DNA of 47,574 nt from Pantoea eucrina. GTDB taxonomy: Bacteria; Pseudomonadota; Gammaproteobacteria; Enterobacterales; Enterobacteriaceae. The stretch spans positions 1 through 47,574 of the forward strand of contig NZ_MIPP01000028.1 in assembly GCF_002095385.1 (NCBI RefSeq), in the 5' to 3' direction. Both the position numbers and the translations under genes were made by a program. A model generated the notes under the pieces. That model was not told where the DNA came from. It worked only from the letters and a program-made list of their open reading frames with translations, and did not search any database. Shown piece after piece: positions 1-8,979 of the stretch. Each line of letters opens with the position of its first letter. Position 1 is the stretch's first letter.

Positions 1-1537
1 CGGCGACCGGCTCCACGCTGCTGGGGCTCGCTTTCGCGCTCGCCGCCACGCGCACGCCGCTGCCCTGTAAAAAAGCGCTGCGCATGCTGACCATTCTGCC
101 CATTATCACGCCACCGTTTGTTATCGGACTGGCGCTGATCCTGCTGTTTGGCCGTTCGGGAGTGGTGACAGAACATCTGGCCGCGCTGTTTGGCATAGAG
201 CCCGGTCGCTGGCTCTATGGCCTGACCGGGATCTGGATCGCGCAGGTGCTCTCTTTTACACCCATCGCTTTTCTGGTGCTGATTGGCGTAGCGAGGGCGT
301 CAGCCCCTCGCTGGAAGAGGCATCGCAGACGCTGCGTGCCGATCGCTGGCGCACCTTCAGCCGCGTTTCGCTGCCGCTGATGGCGCCGGGTCTGGCAAAC
401 GCCTTTCTGATCAGCTTCATCGAAAGCATGGCCGATTTCGGCAACCCGATGGTGCTGGGTGGCAGCCACGGCGTGCTCTCGACAGAAATTTTCTTCTCGG
501 TGGTAGGCGCCCAGAACGATCCGAGCCGCGCGGCGGTGCTGGCGATGATCCTGCTCTGCTTCACGCTGGCGGCCTTTGTGCTGCAGCGCCTGTGGCTGGG
601 GGGCAAAAACTTTGCCACCGTAACCGGCAAAGGGGATGGTGGCCAGCACAGCCAGCTGCCGCGGCTGCTGCGCGGCGGCGTCTATGGGCTGGTGATCCCG
701 TGGGGCCTCTTTACACTGGTGGTCTACGGCATGATTCTGGTCGGAGGTTTTGTGCAGTCGTGGGGCCTGAACAGTGCGCTGACGATTGAGCACTACGTGC
801 GCGCTTTCCGCGTGAGCATCAGCGACGGACACCTGCTGTGGAGCGGGGTGGCATGGAACTCCTTCTGGACCACGCTGGAGATAGCGCTGATCGCCGCGCC
901 GCTCACCGCAATTGTCGGGCTGCTGACCGCCTGGCTGATTGTGCGCCAGAAGTTTGCCGGGCGGCAGACGTTTGAGTTTCTGCTGATGCTGAGCTTTGCC
1001 ATTCCCGGTACGGTTATCGGCGTGAGCTATGTTATGGCTTATAACCTGCCGCCGCTGGAGATCACCGGGACGGCGATGATCCTGATCGCCTGTTTTGTCT
1101 TCCGTAATATGCCGGTGGGCGTGCGCGGCGGCATTGCCGCCATGAGCCAGCTCGATAAAAGTCTGGATGAAGCGTCGCTGACGCTGGGTGCCAGCAGTTT
1201 CCGCACGCTGCGCAAAGTGGTACTGCCCCTGCTGAAACCGGCCATCAGCGCCGCGCTGGTCTACGCCTTTGTGCGCGCGATTACCTCTATCAGCGCCGTG
1301 ATTTTCCTTGTCAGCGCGCAGTACAACATGGCGACGTCCTACATCGTTGGCCTGGTGGAGAACGGAGAATATGGTGTGGCTATCGCGTACTCCACCGTAC
1401 TGATCTTTGTCATGCTGCTGATTATTGGCCTGTTCCAGTGGCTGGTGGGTGAGCGCCGGCTGCGCCGCGTGGCGCGCCCGGTAGATGTCGCCGCTCCGCC
1501 CGTTGCTCCATCCTTAACCCAGGAGAGTGCTGTATGA
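1..1537 (+). pseudogene. ABC importer permease, AfuB/FbpB type, 5' partial and frameshifted
   Basis: Inner-membrane permease with two fused permease halves, as in the Fe3+/sugar-phosphate AfuB/FbpB/PhnU families. The reading frame is open from the window edge through LTILPIITPPFVIGLAL and continues to about position 290. It then shifts by one base: the next frame begins EGVSPSLEEASQTLRADRW, the conserved cytoplasmic EAA loop of the first half. The second half carries its own EAA loop (SLDEASLTLGASSFRTLRKV) and several hydrophobic spans. One missing base in the stretch 288-293 explains the break. The stop overlaps the start of the ATPase gene (ATGA at 1534), so the two are translationally coupled. 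The substrate-binding protein should lie to the left, outside the window. It is either a real pseudogene or a sequencing error; coding quality on both sides is otherwise intact. Confidence 0.8.
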
Positions 1538-2595
1538 GTGCCATCAAAGCAGGTTCCGTTGTATTTGAACACGTCATTAAGCGTTTTGCCGGGTTTAACG
1601 CGCTGCCGGATCTCTCGCTCACCGTGGAGCCGGGTACGCTGGTAACGCTGCTGGGTCCTTCCGGCTGCGGTAAAACCACGACGCTGCGCCTGCTCGCCGG
1701 GCTGGAACATCCTACCTCCGGACGGATACTGATTGGCGGGAAAGACGTCACCCATCTGCCCGCTAACGAACGCGATGTGGCGATGGTTTTTCAAAGCTAC
1801 GCGCTGTTCCCCCATATGAGCGCGCTGGAAAATATCATGTACGGGCTGCAGTCGTCCGGGATGACGAAGCGTGAGGCGCAGGATCGCGCGCGTGAAGGCC
1901 TGAAACTGGTAGGACTGGAGAGTCAGGGACAGCGTCTGCCTTCAGAATTGTCAGGTGGCCAGCAGCAGCGCATTGCGGTGGCGCGCGCGCTGGTGCTGGA
2001 GCCGCAGGTGCTATTGCTGGATGAGCCGCTTTCTAACCTGGATGAACGGCTGCGTCGCCGGGTGCGGACCGATATCCGTGATTTGCAGCAGCGGCTTGGC
2101 TTTACGGCAGTGTATGTCACGCACGATCAGGAGGAGGCGCTGGCGGTATCCGACAAAATTATTGTCATGAAAGAGGGAGATATCGCTCAGCAGGGCGCGC
2201 CGGAAACGCTCTATCGCAGTCCGGCCTCCGAGTTTATTGCCGATTTTATGGGAGAGGCGAATATTCTGCCGTGTGAAGTTGAAGAGGTCGCAGAGAGTGA
2301 GGCGCTGATTCGGCTGGGAAATCAGCGCTATCGCGTGCCGGACAACGGTGTCCTCGCCGGCACCGCCCGTCTCTCCGTGCGCCCGCAGTTTATTACGCTC
2401 AGCACTCACCGCGCCGGGGCGCTGACGGGGGAGATCACGCACTGCACCTGGTTGGGCGACCATATCGAATATGAAGTGACCACTGAGCTGGGCGCCTTGT
2501 TTATCGTCGATGCACAGATGGAGCAGCAGCTGCCGCTGGCGGCACGGGTCGGCGTCGATTTCAAACCACAGGGGCTGGCTCTGATTGCCGGCTGA
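1534..2595 (+). CDS. ABC transporter ATP-binding subunit, AfuC/FbpC/PotA-like
   Basis: Cytoplasmic ATPase of 353 aa powering the permease before it. Visible in order: Walker A GPSGCGKT (residues 41-48), Q-loop in VFQSYALFPH (about 86-95), signature LSGGQQQR (139-146), Walker B LLLDEP (D163, E164), D-loop SNLD and switch histidine in VTHDQEE (H197). The segment after residue 240 is the C-terminal TOBE-type regulatory domain found in the MalK/PotA/FbpC class. The start overlaps the permease stop by four bases. The family covers Fe3+, 2-aminoethylphosphonate, polyamine and hexose-phosphate importers. The phosphatase-family gene 14 bases downstream favours a phosphorylated organic substrate, but that is inference. 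Confidence 0.93.
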   Translation: MSAIKAGSVVFEHVIKRFAGFNALPDLSLTVEPGTLVTLLGPSGCGKTTTLRLLAGLEHPTSGRILIGGKDVTHLPANERDVAMVFQSYALFPHMSALENIMYGLQSSGMTKREAQDRAREGLKLVGLESQGQRLPSELSGGQQQRIAVARALVLEPQVLLLDEPLSNLDERLRRRVRTDIRDLQQRLGFTAVYVTHDQEEALAVSDKIIVMKEGDIAQQGAPETLYRSPASEFIADFMGEANILPCEVEEVAESEALIRLGNQRYRVPDNGVLAGTARLSVRPQFITLSTHRAGALTGEITHCTWLGDHIEYEVTTELGALFIVDAQMEQQLPLAARVGVDFKPQGLALIAG

Positions 2596-2609
2596 CAAGA
2601 GGAAGCGTC

Positions 2610-3410
2610 ATGAGTGAGACAGTAAGCAGTGCGCTACAAGCGCGACGGGAGCTGGCTGAGCAGGTTGCGCGGGCGGGGGGTGAAAAGGCTCTGGCCTGGT
2701 TCCGGCAGCGCGATTCGCTGGTGGTGGAAACAAAATACGATCTGCAGGATGTGGTCTCACGCGCCGATCGTGAAGTTGAGCAGCTGATAGCAGAGCAGAT
2801 CCGCCTCCGGTTTCCGCAGGATGGTTTTCTGGGAGAGGAGTATGGCCTGCAGCCTGGTTCGTCAGGTTATACCTGGGTGGTTGACCCTATCGATGGCACC
2901 AGCCCGTTTCTGAACGGTATGCCTAACTGGTGCGTGTCGGTGGCCGTACTGCACGAGGGGATACCGGTGGTTGGCATTATTTATGCGCCGGTTTATGAAG
3001 AGTGTTATGCCGCCTCCCTCGGCGCTGGCGCCACGCTGAATGGCACAAGACTGCAGGTTGATCCCGCACGCACTTTGCAGAATCACGTTACAGGTTTTGG
3101 TGCAAACAGCCACGTCAGCCCGGAAGAGGTGGGCAGGCTGCTCGCGTCGCTGCTGGCGGCGGGCGGCAACTTTATCCGTATTGGCTCAGGCGCTCTGATG
3201 CTGGCCTGGGTCGCTGCAGGACGGGTGGTAGGCTATTTTGAACCCTATATGCACGCCTGGGATTGTCTGGCGGGATATTGTCTGGTGAAAGAGGCGGGAG
3301 GCTGGTATCACCCGTTTAATACCGAAGGCGATCGCCTGCTGAAAGGCGCTCAGGTGCTGGCAGTGGCGCCAGGCGCTGAAACCGAGCTCAGGCAGATTGC
3401 CGGCGTGTAA
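2610..3410 (+). CDS. Inositol monophosphatase family phosphatase
   Basis: A 266-aa Mg2+-dependent phosphatase of the IMPase/HisN/CysQ fold. The metal-binding motifs are all present: GEE (residues 75-77), DPIDGT (92-97, in WVVDPIDGTSPFLNG) and WDCLAG (217-222, with D218 the third metal ligand). The serine in DGTSPFLNG is typical of the family, where DGTxNF is usual. It lies 14 bp after the ABC ATPase with ribosome site AGAGGAAG before ATG, so it belongs to the same operon and is followed directly by the terminator at 3421. The family hydrolyses inositol phosphates, histidinol phosphate, PAP or sugar phosphates; the motifs do not discriminate. With the importer, a role in dephosphorylating an imported phosphoester is a reasonable guess. 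Confidence 0.9.
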   Translation: MSETVSSALQARRELAEQVARAGGEKALAWFRQRDSLVVETKYDLQDVVSRADREVEQLIAEQIRLRFPQDGFLGEEYGLQPGSSGYTWVVDPIDGTSPFLNGMPNWCVSVAVLHEGIPVVGIIYAPVYEECYAASLGAGATLNGTRLQVDPARTLQNHVTGFGANSHVSPEEVGRLLASLLAAGGNFIRIGSGALMLAWVAAGRVVGYFEPYMHAWDCLAGYCLVKEAGGWYHPFNTEGDRLLKGAQVLAVAPGAETELRQIAGV

Positions 3411-3420
3411 CTACCGTTAG

Positions 3421-3448
3421 CGGATGCAAATTATTGCATCCGTTTTTT
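3421..3448 (+). terminator. Rho-independent terminator of the ABC-phosphatase operon
   Basis: Perfect 9-bp stem CGGATGCAA / TTGCATCCG with a 4-base loop, followed by six T. It starts 10 bases after the phosphatase stop codon. Confidence 0.93.
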
Positions 3449-3681
3449 AACGTAACCGGAACGCTGGTATGCCAGCATACTGCATCAGTAAATATCCGAT
3501 TCATCAGGCTATTTTTTATTAAAAAAAATATAACAAGAAAATATAGCGTAAAGGCGTGAAATAGCGCTTAAAAAAATCCGTAATTAAAATTGTATAAATT
3601 TGTCATCGCAAAACTTCGTTTTATTTTTGTTTAATATAGGTGCTATAAAAATGATTTCTCTTACACGAAAAGGAGAATATC
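3449..3681. other. AT-rich intergenic region and probable promoter
   Basis: About 230 bases, strongly AT-rich (long A and T runs at 3505-3545 and 3600-3650), unlike the surrounding GC-rich DNA. TATAAA-like elements occur near 3592 and 3643 and could serve as a -10 for the amidase gene. A clear ribosome site AAAGGAG lies at 3669-3675, just before ATG 3682. No ORF is visible here. Confidence 0.5.
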
Positions 3682-4449
3682 ATGATTAAAATTGATTATA
3701 ACAGCTATCGTTCTGTAAAAGGCTTTAACCGCCGCGTACGCTTTCTTATTATGCATTACACTGCATTAAATTTTAACGGTTCAGTGAATGCGCTAACGGG
3801 CGCTTCCGTCAGCGCCCACTATCTGGTCCCGGATTTTACAGACAAAACGTATATCGACGCCGGATTTACCGATGAACGTATATTTAACCTGGTGGATGAG
3901 CACGAGCGCGCATGGCATGCCGGCGTCAGCACATGGGCCGGACGAACAAATATTAATGACTCATCCATCGGCATAGAAATTGTTAATGAGGCTAAAAGTA
4001 GCAGTGAAGGATTTATTTTTCCTCCTTATCCCGACAGTCAAATCGAGGCGATAATTTCTCTGGCATATAATATTCTGCAGCGTTATCCCGATATTACACC
4101 TACGCAGGTAGTAGGGCACAGCGATATTGCTCCGGGTCGCAAAAGCGATCCGGGCGCAAGCTTTCCGTGGCAGCGATTATATGAAGCGGGCGTGGGTGCC
4201 TGGTATGATGAAAGTACGAAACAGATGTATATGGAGCGTTTTGCTGCCGGATTGCCGGATAAAAATGAAATTATCAGCAAATTTAAAACATATGGCTATA
4301 ACACGCAGGAGGCTGCATCCGCTCACGGCTATCGTGTGCTGGTCAGGGCGTTTCAGCTGCATTTTCGTCAGCAGGATTATGCGGGCGTAATGGATACAGA
4401 AACGGCCGCAATCCTCTATGCGCTGGTAGATAAATATTTTGCTGGCTAA
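3682..4449 (+). CDS. N-acetylmuramoyl-L-alanine amidase (Amidase_2/AmiD-like), no signal peptide
   Basis: A 255-aa Zn2+ amidase that cleaves the MurNAc-L-Ala bond of peptidoglycan or muropeptides. The N-terminal catalytic domain (about 1-175) shows the zinc ligands H25 (in IMHYTA), H146 (VVGHSDIAPGRK) and D156 (SDPG), and the probable catalytic E99 in IGIEIVN. The C-terminal 60 residues resemble the helical peptidoglycan-binding domain of AmiD. Unlike E. coli AmiD, an outer-membrane lipoprotein, the N-terminus (MIKIDYNSYRSV) has neither signal peptide nor lipobox. It is therefore cytosolic or exported by another route. The gene is AT-richer than its neighbours and isolated, flanked by a terminator upstream and a convergent exporter downstream. 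Muropeptide recycling, a phage lysin origin and a secreted antibacterial amidase are all possible. Confidence 0.88.
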   Translation: MIKIDYNSYRSVKGFNRRVRFLIMHYTALNFNGSVNALTGASVSAHYLVPDFTDKTYIDAGFTDERIFNLVDEHERAWHAGVSTWAGRTNINDSSIGIEIVNEAKSSSEGFIFPPYPDSQIEAIISLAYNILQRYPDITPTQVVGHSDIAPGRKSDPGASFPWQRLYEAGVGAWYDESTKQMYMERFAAGLPDKNEIISKFKTYGYNTQEAASAHGYRVLVRAFQLHFRQQDYAGVMDTETAAILYALVDKYFAG

Positions 4450-4489
4450 CAGACGCTGCTCTGCCGCACAGATAGCGGCAGAGCACGCT

Positions 4490-5128
4490 TCAGGATATGA
4501 CAAACTCCTGATACCCGGAGTAGATCACATACACCGCGAAATAGCTGAAAATCAGCGCTGAGGCGAGATAAGAGAGCCTCAGCAGCTTCCCACCCAGCAT
4601 TTTGCCGCCCAGCGCGCCGGTCAGGCAAATCACGCCGCTCCAGAGCAAACCTGCAATAAAGAAGCCGCTCAGGAATTCTGCCGTGGCGCCTGCTCCCTGG
4701 TTACCCATACGCGCAATCAGCGCGCCGCCCACGCTGGCAAACCAGAGAATGGCGGTAGGCGATGACATTGCCAGCACCACTCCGCGCCGGAATTCCCGTG
4801 ACAGCGGCTGTCGGGGCGCGGTTTCAGCTGCCGGCATGGCAACAGACTTTATGAGCGCGGCGTAAAGCATACGCCCGGCAAACCCGATCAGTAGCAGGCC
4901 ACCGCCAATCCATAATGCCCAGCGCACAGGCGCAAATTGCAGCACCATAGCCATACCCGCCAGCGCCAGCAGGGCATAGATCAAATCGCCAATGCAGGTG
5001 CCGACACCCAGCCAGAAACCCTGCAGAAAACCACGCTGCATCGCCAGGGTCAGCATGGCGATATTGGCAAGACCAATATCGAGACATAAGGAGAGGCTAA
5101 GCAAAAATCCATTTGAAAACGGCAACAT
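4490..5128 (-). CDS. LysE/RhtB family amino-acid exporter
   Basis: Inner-membrane protein of 212 aa, the usual LysE-family length, with about six hydrophobic spans. The N-terminal part (SNGFLLSLSLCLDIGLANIAMLTLAMQRGF) matches the family pattern, though the classical PGP of the first helix is replaced by LDIGLAN. The second half contains SSPTAILWFASVGGALI, corresponding to the NPKAxLFF segment. LysE/RhtB proteins export amino acids or their derivatives by proton antiport. It is monocistronic, convergent with the amidase gene and divergent from the lactonase. The substrate cannot be told from sequence. Confidence 0.85.
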   Translation of the reverse strand: MLPFSNGFLLSLSLCLDIGLANIAMLTLAMQRGFLQGFWLGVGTCIGDLIYALLALAGMAMVLQFAPVRWALWIGGGLLLIGFAGRMLYAALIKSVAMPAAETAPRQPLSREFRRGVVLAMSSPTAILWFASVGGALIARMGNQGAGATAEFLSGFFIAGLLWSGVICLTGALGGKMLGGKLLRLSYLASALIFSYFAVYVIYSGYQEFVIS

Positions 5129-5298
5129 AGATCCGTCCCGGGCAGTAAAAAAGCTATTAAATCATCTCTGGCAGGCAGTGTTAATCGCAGAATCAGATTG
5201 TTGACTAACTCCTATAGACGGCTTGCAGAATCGTTGCCAGATTGCCCGTTTCCTGACTACGCTGTATCACACCTCTGGTCTGCAGGATAAACATAACG

Positions 5299-6509
5299 AT
5301 GTCTATACCTTTCAAACCCGCTGCGTCTGGCGCATTGACGCCGCTTTCCGTAGCACTGTCACTGGCTCTTTTTACTTTTGGGGGAAATGTAATGGCACAA
5401 AATAGCGAAGATCAAATCGCCCTGGTGGGCACTTGGACCAGCGTGCCTGATGCTCCGGCGGCTGAAAAACCGGCGCAGCCAAGCGAGGGGCTCTACCGGC
5501 TGAAGCTGAACCGTGACGGCACGCTTACTCCGCTGGATGTGGTGAAGATGAAGAGTCCGTCATGGCTGGTGAAATCTGCCGACGGGCGTTTTCTCTATAC
5601 CACCAACGAAGAGAAGGCGGGCAGCGTAACCGCACTGTCGGTTGCGGCTGATGGCACCGTAAAAGTGATCAACACGATAACCAGCCACGGCGATGAGCCA
5701 ACACACGCCACGCTCAGCCCCGATGGCCGCTATCTGCTGGTCGCCAACTATTCCGGTAATAAAGGCGGTGCAGGCATTGCCGTACTGCCGGTGAACCAGG
5801 ATGGATCGCTGGGTGCGCCGGTGCAGCACTTTCCGTTTGCTGAAGGCAGCGGCGTCGTGGACGAGCGTCAGGAGAGCGGACATGCTCATTCAGTCACGTT
5901 TACGCCGGATGGAAAGACGCTTTATGCCGCTGACCTGGGGGGTGACAAGCTTTATGCTTATCGCTACGACGCGCATTCAGCCACGCCGCTGCAGCCGGAT
6001 CCGGCACGCGACATGACCTTTTCACCCGGTGCCGGGCCGCGTCATATGGTATTTTCAGCCGATGGTCACTACGCCTGGGTCATTGCAGAAATGGCGGCGG
6101 TGGTCGAAACCTGGCGGTTTACGGGAGAAAAACCGGAACGCATTGCGAGTACGGACATAGCGCCCGATAACGCTACGGCGGATCAGAGAAGCGGCGGCGC
6201 AATCATGCTCAGCCCGCAGGGCAAATTTCTGATTGTGTCCAACCGCGGTTCGCATAACCATCTGCTGGTATTCCGGATTGGGCGTGACGGCAAACCGGAG
6301 GCGCCCGTACGCTACCCGGCAGGCGGCATTGAGCCGCGGGCGTATCTTTTGACGCCACCGGCCGCTATCTGTACGTGACCAATGTCTTCACTAACGCCAT
6401 TTCGCTGTTTTCTTTTAATGAAGAGAGCGGCGAGCTGGAGGCGAAAGGAAAGGCGGCAGAAATTGCCACGCCAACTGATATCAAATTTGTGACCACAGAA
6501 CGTCCCTGA
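5299..6509 (+). pseudogene. Periplasmic beta-propeller lactonase (YbhE/Pgl-like), frameshifted near the 3' end
   Basis: Member of the seven-bladed propeller lactonase family that includes 6-phosphogluconolactonase Pgl/YbhE. Unlike cytosolic Pgl it has a signal peptide (hydrophobic residues 14-31, likely cleavage after VMA at about residue 33). Repeated blade motifs are visible: SPDGRYLLVANYSG, TPDGKTLYAADLGGDKLYAY, SADGHYAWVIAEM and SPQGKFLIVSNRG. The intact frame ends early at 6378. One added base around 6341-6350 restores FDATGRYLYVTNVFTNAISLFSF and runs to the natural stop at 6507-6509, giving about 402 aa. The last blade closes the ring, so the truncated form would probably be unstable. 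Sequencing error is equally possible. The gene converges on the LysR gene with only 4 bases between stops. Confidence 0.8.
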
Positions 6510-6513
6510 GCGG

Positions 6514-7414
6514 CTAACGGATAGGCAACTGTTCAAGCGCCGTCAGCAGCGCATCAACTTTCGGTAACAGCTGCTTGCGGCGCGGCCAGATCAGCGACAG
6601 CGCAAAGCCGTCTGGCTGCTGCTGTGGGAGAATAATTTCGAGCTCGCCACGCTGCAGCGGCCCGGCGATGAGCCAGGAGGGCATCTGCGCCACGCCTAAT
6701 CCGGCACAGACTGCCTGCACCTGTGCATCCACATCGCCCAGCGCCATACGATGCGGGACATTACGCCAGTAGGCGTGCCCCTCTGCGGTAGTCAGCAGCC
6801 AGGGCTTGGTGGTGCCATCAACCCGTTCATACATTACCGCCGGATGCAGCAGCAGCTCATTTTCCGTTGCGGGATAGCCGTGACGCGCCAGGTAGTCCGG
6901 CGCTGCACAAAATACCATACGTTCACGCCCGAGATGACGGCAGCCAAGCGACGCGGGCAGATCCGGCGAGCCGCCGATGCGCACGGCCAGATCGATTCCC
7001 TCCTCAAACAGATCGATAAAGCGATCGGAAAACGTCAGGCTTAGCTCCACTTCCGCGTGCTGCTGGCAAAAAGCGATCAGCAGCGGCATCACCGCCAGCC
7101 GGCCGTAGGTGCTGGGCAGGGCCAGTCGCAGGCGCTGACGGGATCGTGCGCTGCGCGGCCAGTACCGATTCCGCTTCGGCCAGCTCCTCCATGACGCGCA
7201 GGCAGGTCTGATAGTAGGCGCTGCCGGCATCGGTCAGCTTCAGACTGCGCGTGGTGCGCTCCAGCAGGCGTGAGCCGAGACGCGTTTCCAGCCGGGTAAC
7301 GCTTTTACTGATCGCTGAACCGGTCAGATGCAGCCGCTGCGCCGCCGCAGCAAAGCTGCCGCATTCCACGCTGGCAACAAAAGGAACAATATCTTTCAGG
7401 CGATGATCGTGCAT
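6514..7414 (-). pseudogene. LysR-family transcriptional regulator, frameshifted
   Basis: N-terminal winged helix (residues 1-60: DIVPFVASVECGSFAAAAQRL, then SAISKSVTRLETRLGSRLLERT) is in one frame. The effector-binding domain (LALPSTYGRLAVMPLLIAF onward, through VRIGGSPDLPASLG and LPKVDALLTALEQLP) is in the next. The shift, equal to +1 or -2 bases, falls between about 7130 and 7150, in the linker before the effector domain. Joined, the protein has about 300 aa, normal for the family. It is divergent from the SDR reductase at 7513, 98 bp away, the usual arrangement for a LysR regulator and its target. The domain pattern is close to the CrgA/DmlR-type subgroup. Either a recent pseudogene or a base-calling error. 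Confidence 0.83.
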
Positions 7415-7512
7415 CTATTCATGAACTCAATTCAGAAATGAAGTGAATTTTTACCAGAGATAAGAACTGATTTCTCTATTAGGCTAAATATTAATAAACC
7501 GACGGGAGGATA
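7415..7512. promoter_or_regulatory. Divergent LysR/SDR promoter region
   Basis: 98-bp intergenic region between divergent genes. It contains a short dyad ATTCA-N9-TGAAT (7429-7447), in keeping with the loose T-N11-A pattern of LysR boxes, and AT-rich stretches usable as -10 elements. GGGAGG (7503-7508) is the ribosome site for the reductase at 7513. Confidence 0.4.
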
Positions 7513-8583
7513 ATGATGAAAAAACAGGCACTCATTGTAGGGATCAGTGGCGTTATCGGACGTGCGCTGGCAGAACAGCTGCAGAAAGAGGGCTGGGACG
7601 TTACCGGCTTATCGCGCGGACGTGGTGCAGTACCGGATGGCTGCCGTAGCCTGACTGCTGACCTTACCGACAGCGACGCGGTACGCGATGCGCTGGCGCA
7701 GGAAAAACCCGATGCGCTGTTTTTCAGCGTCTGGGCACGTCAGGAAAATGAGAAAGAGAACATTCGCGTTAATGGCGGCATGGTGCGTAACGTCATTGAG
7801 GCGCTGGGCGAACGGCTGCAGGGTGCTCACGTGGCGCTGGTAACCGGCCTTAAGCACTATCTGGGGCCTTTTGAAGCCTATGGTAAAGGAGCCGTACCGG
7901 TTACGCCGTTCCGCGAAGAGCAGGGCCGCCAGCCGGTAGATAACTTCTATTATGCTCAGGAGGATGAGCTGTTTGCCGGGGCCGAAAAATATGATTATCG
8001 CTGGAGCGTGCACCGTCCGCACACCATCGTCGGCTTTGCACTGGGTAATGCGATGAATATGGGCCAGACGCTGGCCGTCTATGCCACCCTGTGCCGTGAG
8101 AAAGGCTGGCCGTTTATCTTCCCCGGCTCGCCTGAGCAGTGGAATGGTTTGGTCGATGTGACGGATGCTGGTTTGCTGGCTGAGCAGCTGGTCTGGGCGG
8201 CTACAGCAGAAGGCGCAGCGAATCAGGACTTTAACGCAGTAAACGGCGACGTTTTCCGCTGGAACTGGATGTGGCCGCAGCTGGCAGCCTATTTTGGTAT
8301 CGAAGCTGCAGACTTGCCGGCTCAGACGCTGCCGCTGGAAGAGAGAATGCAGGAGGCGGCTGAAATCTGGCAGGAGATCGCTGCACGCTATCAGTTACGT
8401 GAGGCGGATATCAGTAAGCTGGCGTCATGGTGGCATACCGATGCCGATCTCGGTCGCCCGATGGAAGTGTTTACAGATATGAGCAAAAGCCGCAAAGCAG
8501 GTTTTACCGGCTATCGTTCGTCCGTTGACTCTTTTATCCAGCTGTTCGATCGCCTCAAAGCGGAAAATATCATCCCGCGCTGA
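7513..8583 (+). CDS. SDR-family NAD(P)-dependent reductase, PRISE-like
   Basis: Cytoplasmic 356-aa atypical short-chain dehydrogenase. The N-terminus has a Rossmann nucleotide motif in the modified form GISGVIGRALAEQL (residues about 10-23) followed by VTGLSRG. The motif HYLGPFEAYGKG and the later SVHRPHTIVGFALGNAMNMG match the PRISE group (progesterone 5-beta-reductase/iridoid synthase-like enzymes), which reduce enones such as 1,4-dicarbonyls. Bacterial relatives are common but mostly uncharacterised. It lies opposite the LysR gene and probably is its target. No terminator is obvious, only a weak dyad (TCTGCCGC/GCGGCAGA at 8595-8622). Confidence 0.87.
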   Translation: MMKKQALIVGISGVIGRALAEQLQKEGWDVTGLSRGRGAVPDGCRSLTADLTDSDAVRDALAQEKPDALFFSVWARQENEKENIRVNGGMVRNVIEALGERLQGAHVALVTGLKHYLGPFEAYGKGAVPVTPFREEQGRQPVDNFYYAQEDELFAGAEKYDYRWSVHRPHTIVGFALGNAMNMGQTLAVYATLCREKGWPFIFPGSPEQWNGLVDVTDAGLLAEQLVWAATAEGAANQDFNAVNGDVFRWNWMWPQLAAYFGIEAADLPAQTLPLEERMQEAAEIWQEIAARYQLREADISKLASWWHTDADLGRPMEVFTDMSKSRKAGFTGYRSSVDSFIQLFDRLKAENIIPR

Positions 8584-8823
8584 TGCACTCAGGTTCTGCC
8601 GCCGCCTCTGGCGAGCGGCAGACGTTGCGCATAAACGCTATCTTTTACCGCACTGTTTTTATTTTGTAAAACTGACGTGCCTGGTCTGTTTTCAGCCTGT
8701 GAAGTTACGTGCAAAACGCACAAATGCCTTAAGCCAGCGGCAGATTGGTGCGGTTCGTTTATTTATTTTTAGTACCAGATCCTTACAATAACCCGCTGAT
8801 ACATTTCACCAGGTTATTGCGTT

Positions 8824-8979
8824 ATGACAACAATTCTGAAAAACAACAACAGTGACACACAGCAACTTTTGGCCGTCATCGAACATGCTGTCAGCGATCC
8901 GGTTCCGCTGGTTCAGTCTCTGCCTGAGAATTTCTGGCAGCAAATTGAGTCGCTGGCCGTCGCCGCTGCAGAAGAGTAG
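8824..8979 (+). CDS. Small hypothetical protein (51 aa)
   Basis: Open frame ATG 8824 to TAG 8977-8979, encoding 51 aa that begin MTTILKNNNSDTQQLLAVIE and end with an acidic EE. Codon use looks like the neighbours (CTG, CCG, GTC, CAG rich in the second half). The ribosome site is only a weak AGG about 10 bases upstream. Composition suggests a soluble helical protein: two predicted amphipathic stretches joined by DPVP, no signal peptide and no membrane span. A partial dyad GTCCCGG / CCGGGAC (8987-9017) follows the stop and may act in termination. I do not recognise a family. Confidence 0.5.
   Translation: MTTILKNNNSDTQQLLAVIEHAVSDPVPLVQSLPENFWQQIESLAVAAAEE

Noticed and set aside
2011..2598. 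Long antisense ORFs opposite the ABC ATPase and in similar places (for example opposite ydeP 15440-16102, betB 31829-32839, ascB 42053-42682, yfiN 38379-38810)
   Set aside because: They lie wholly within strong coding genes on the other strand, have shadow-type composition rich in Arg, His and Gln, and match no family. High GC third positions create such frames.
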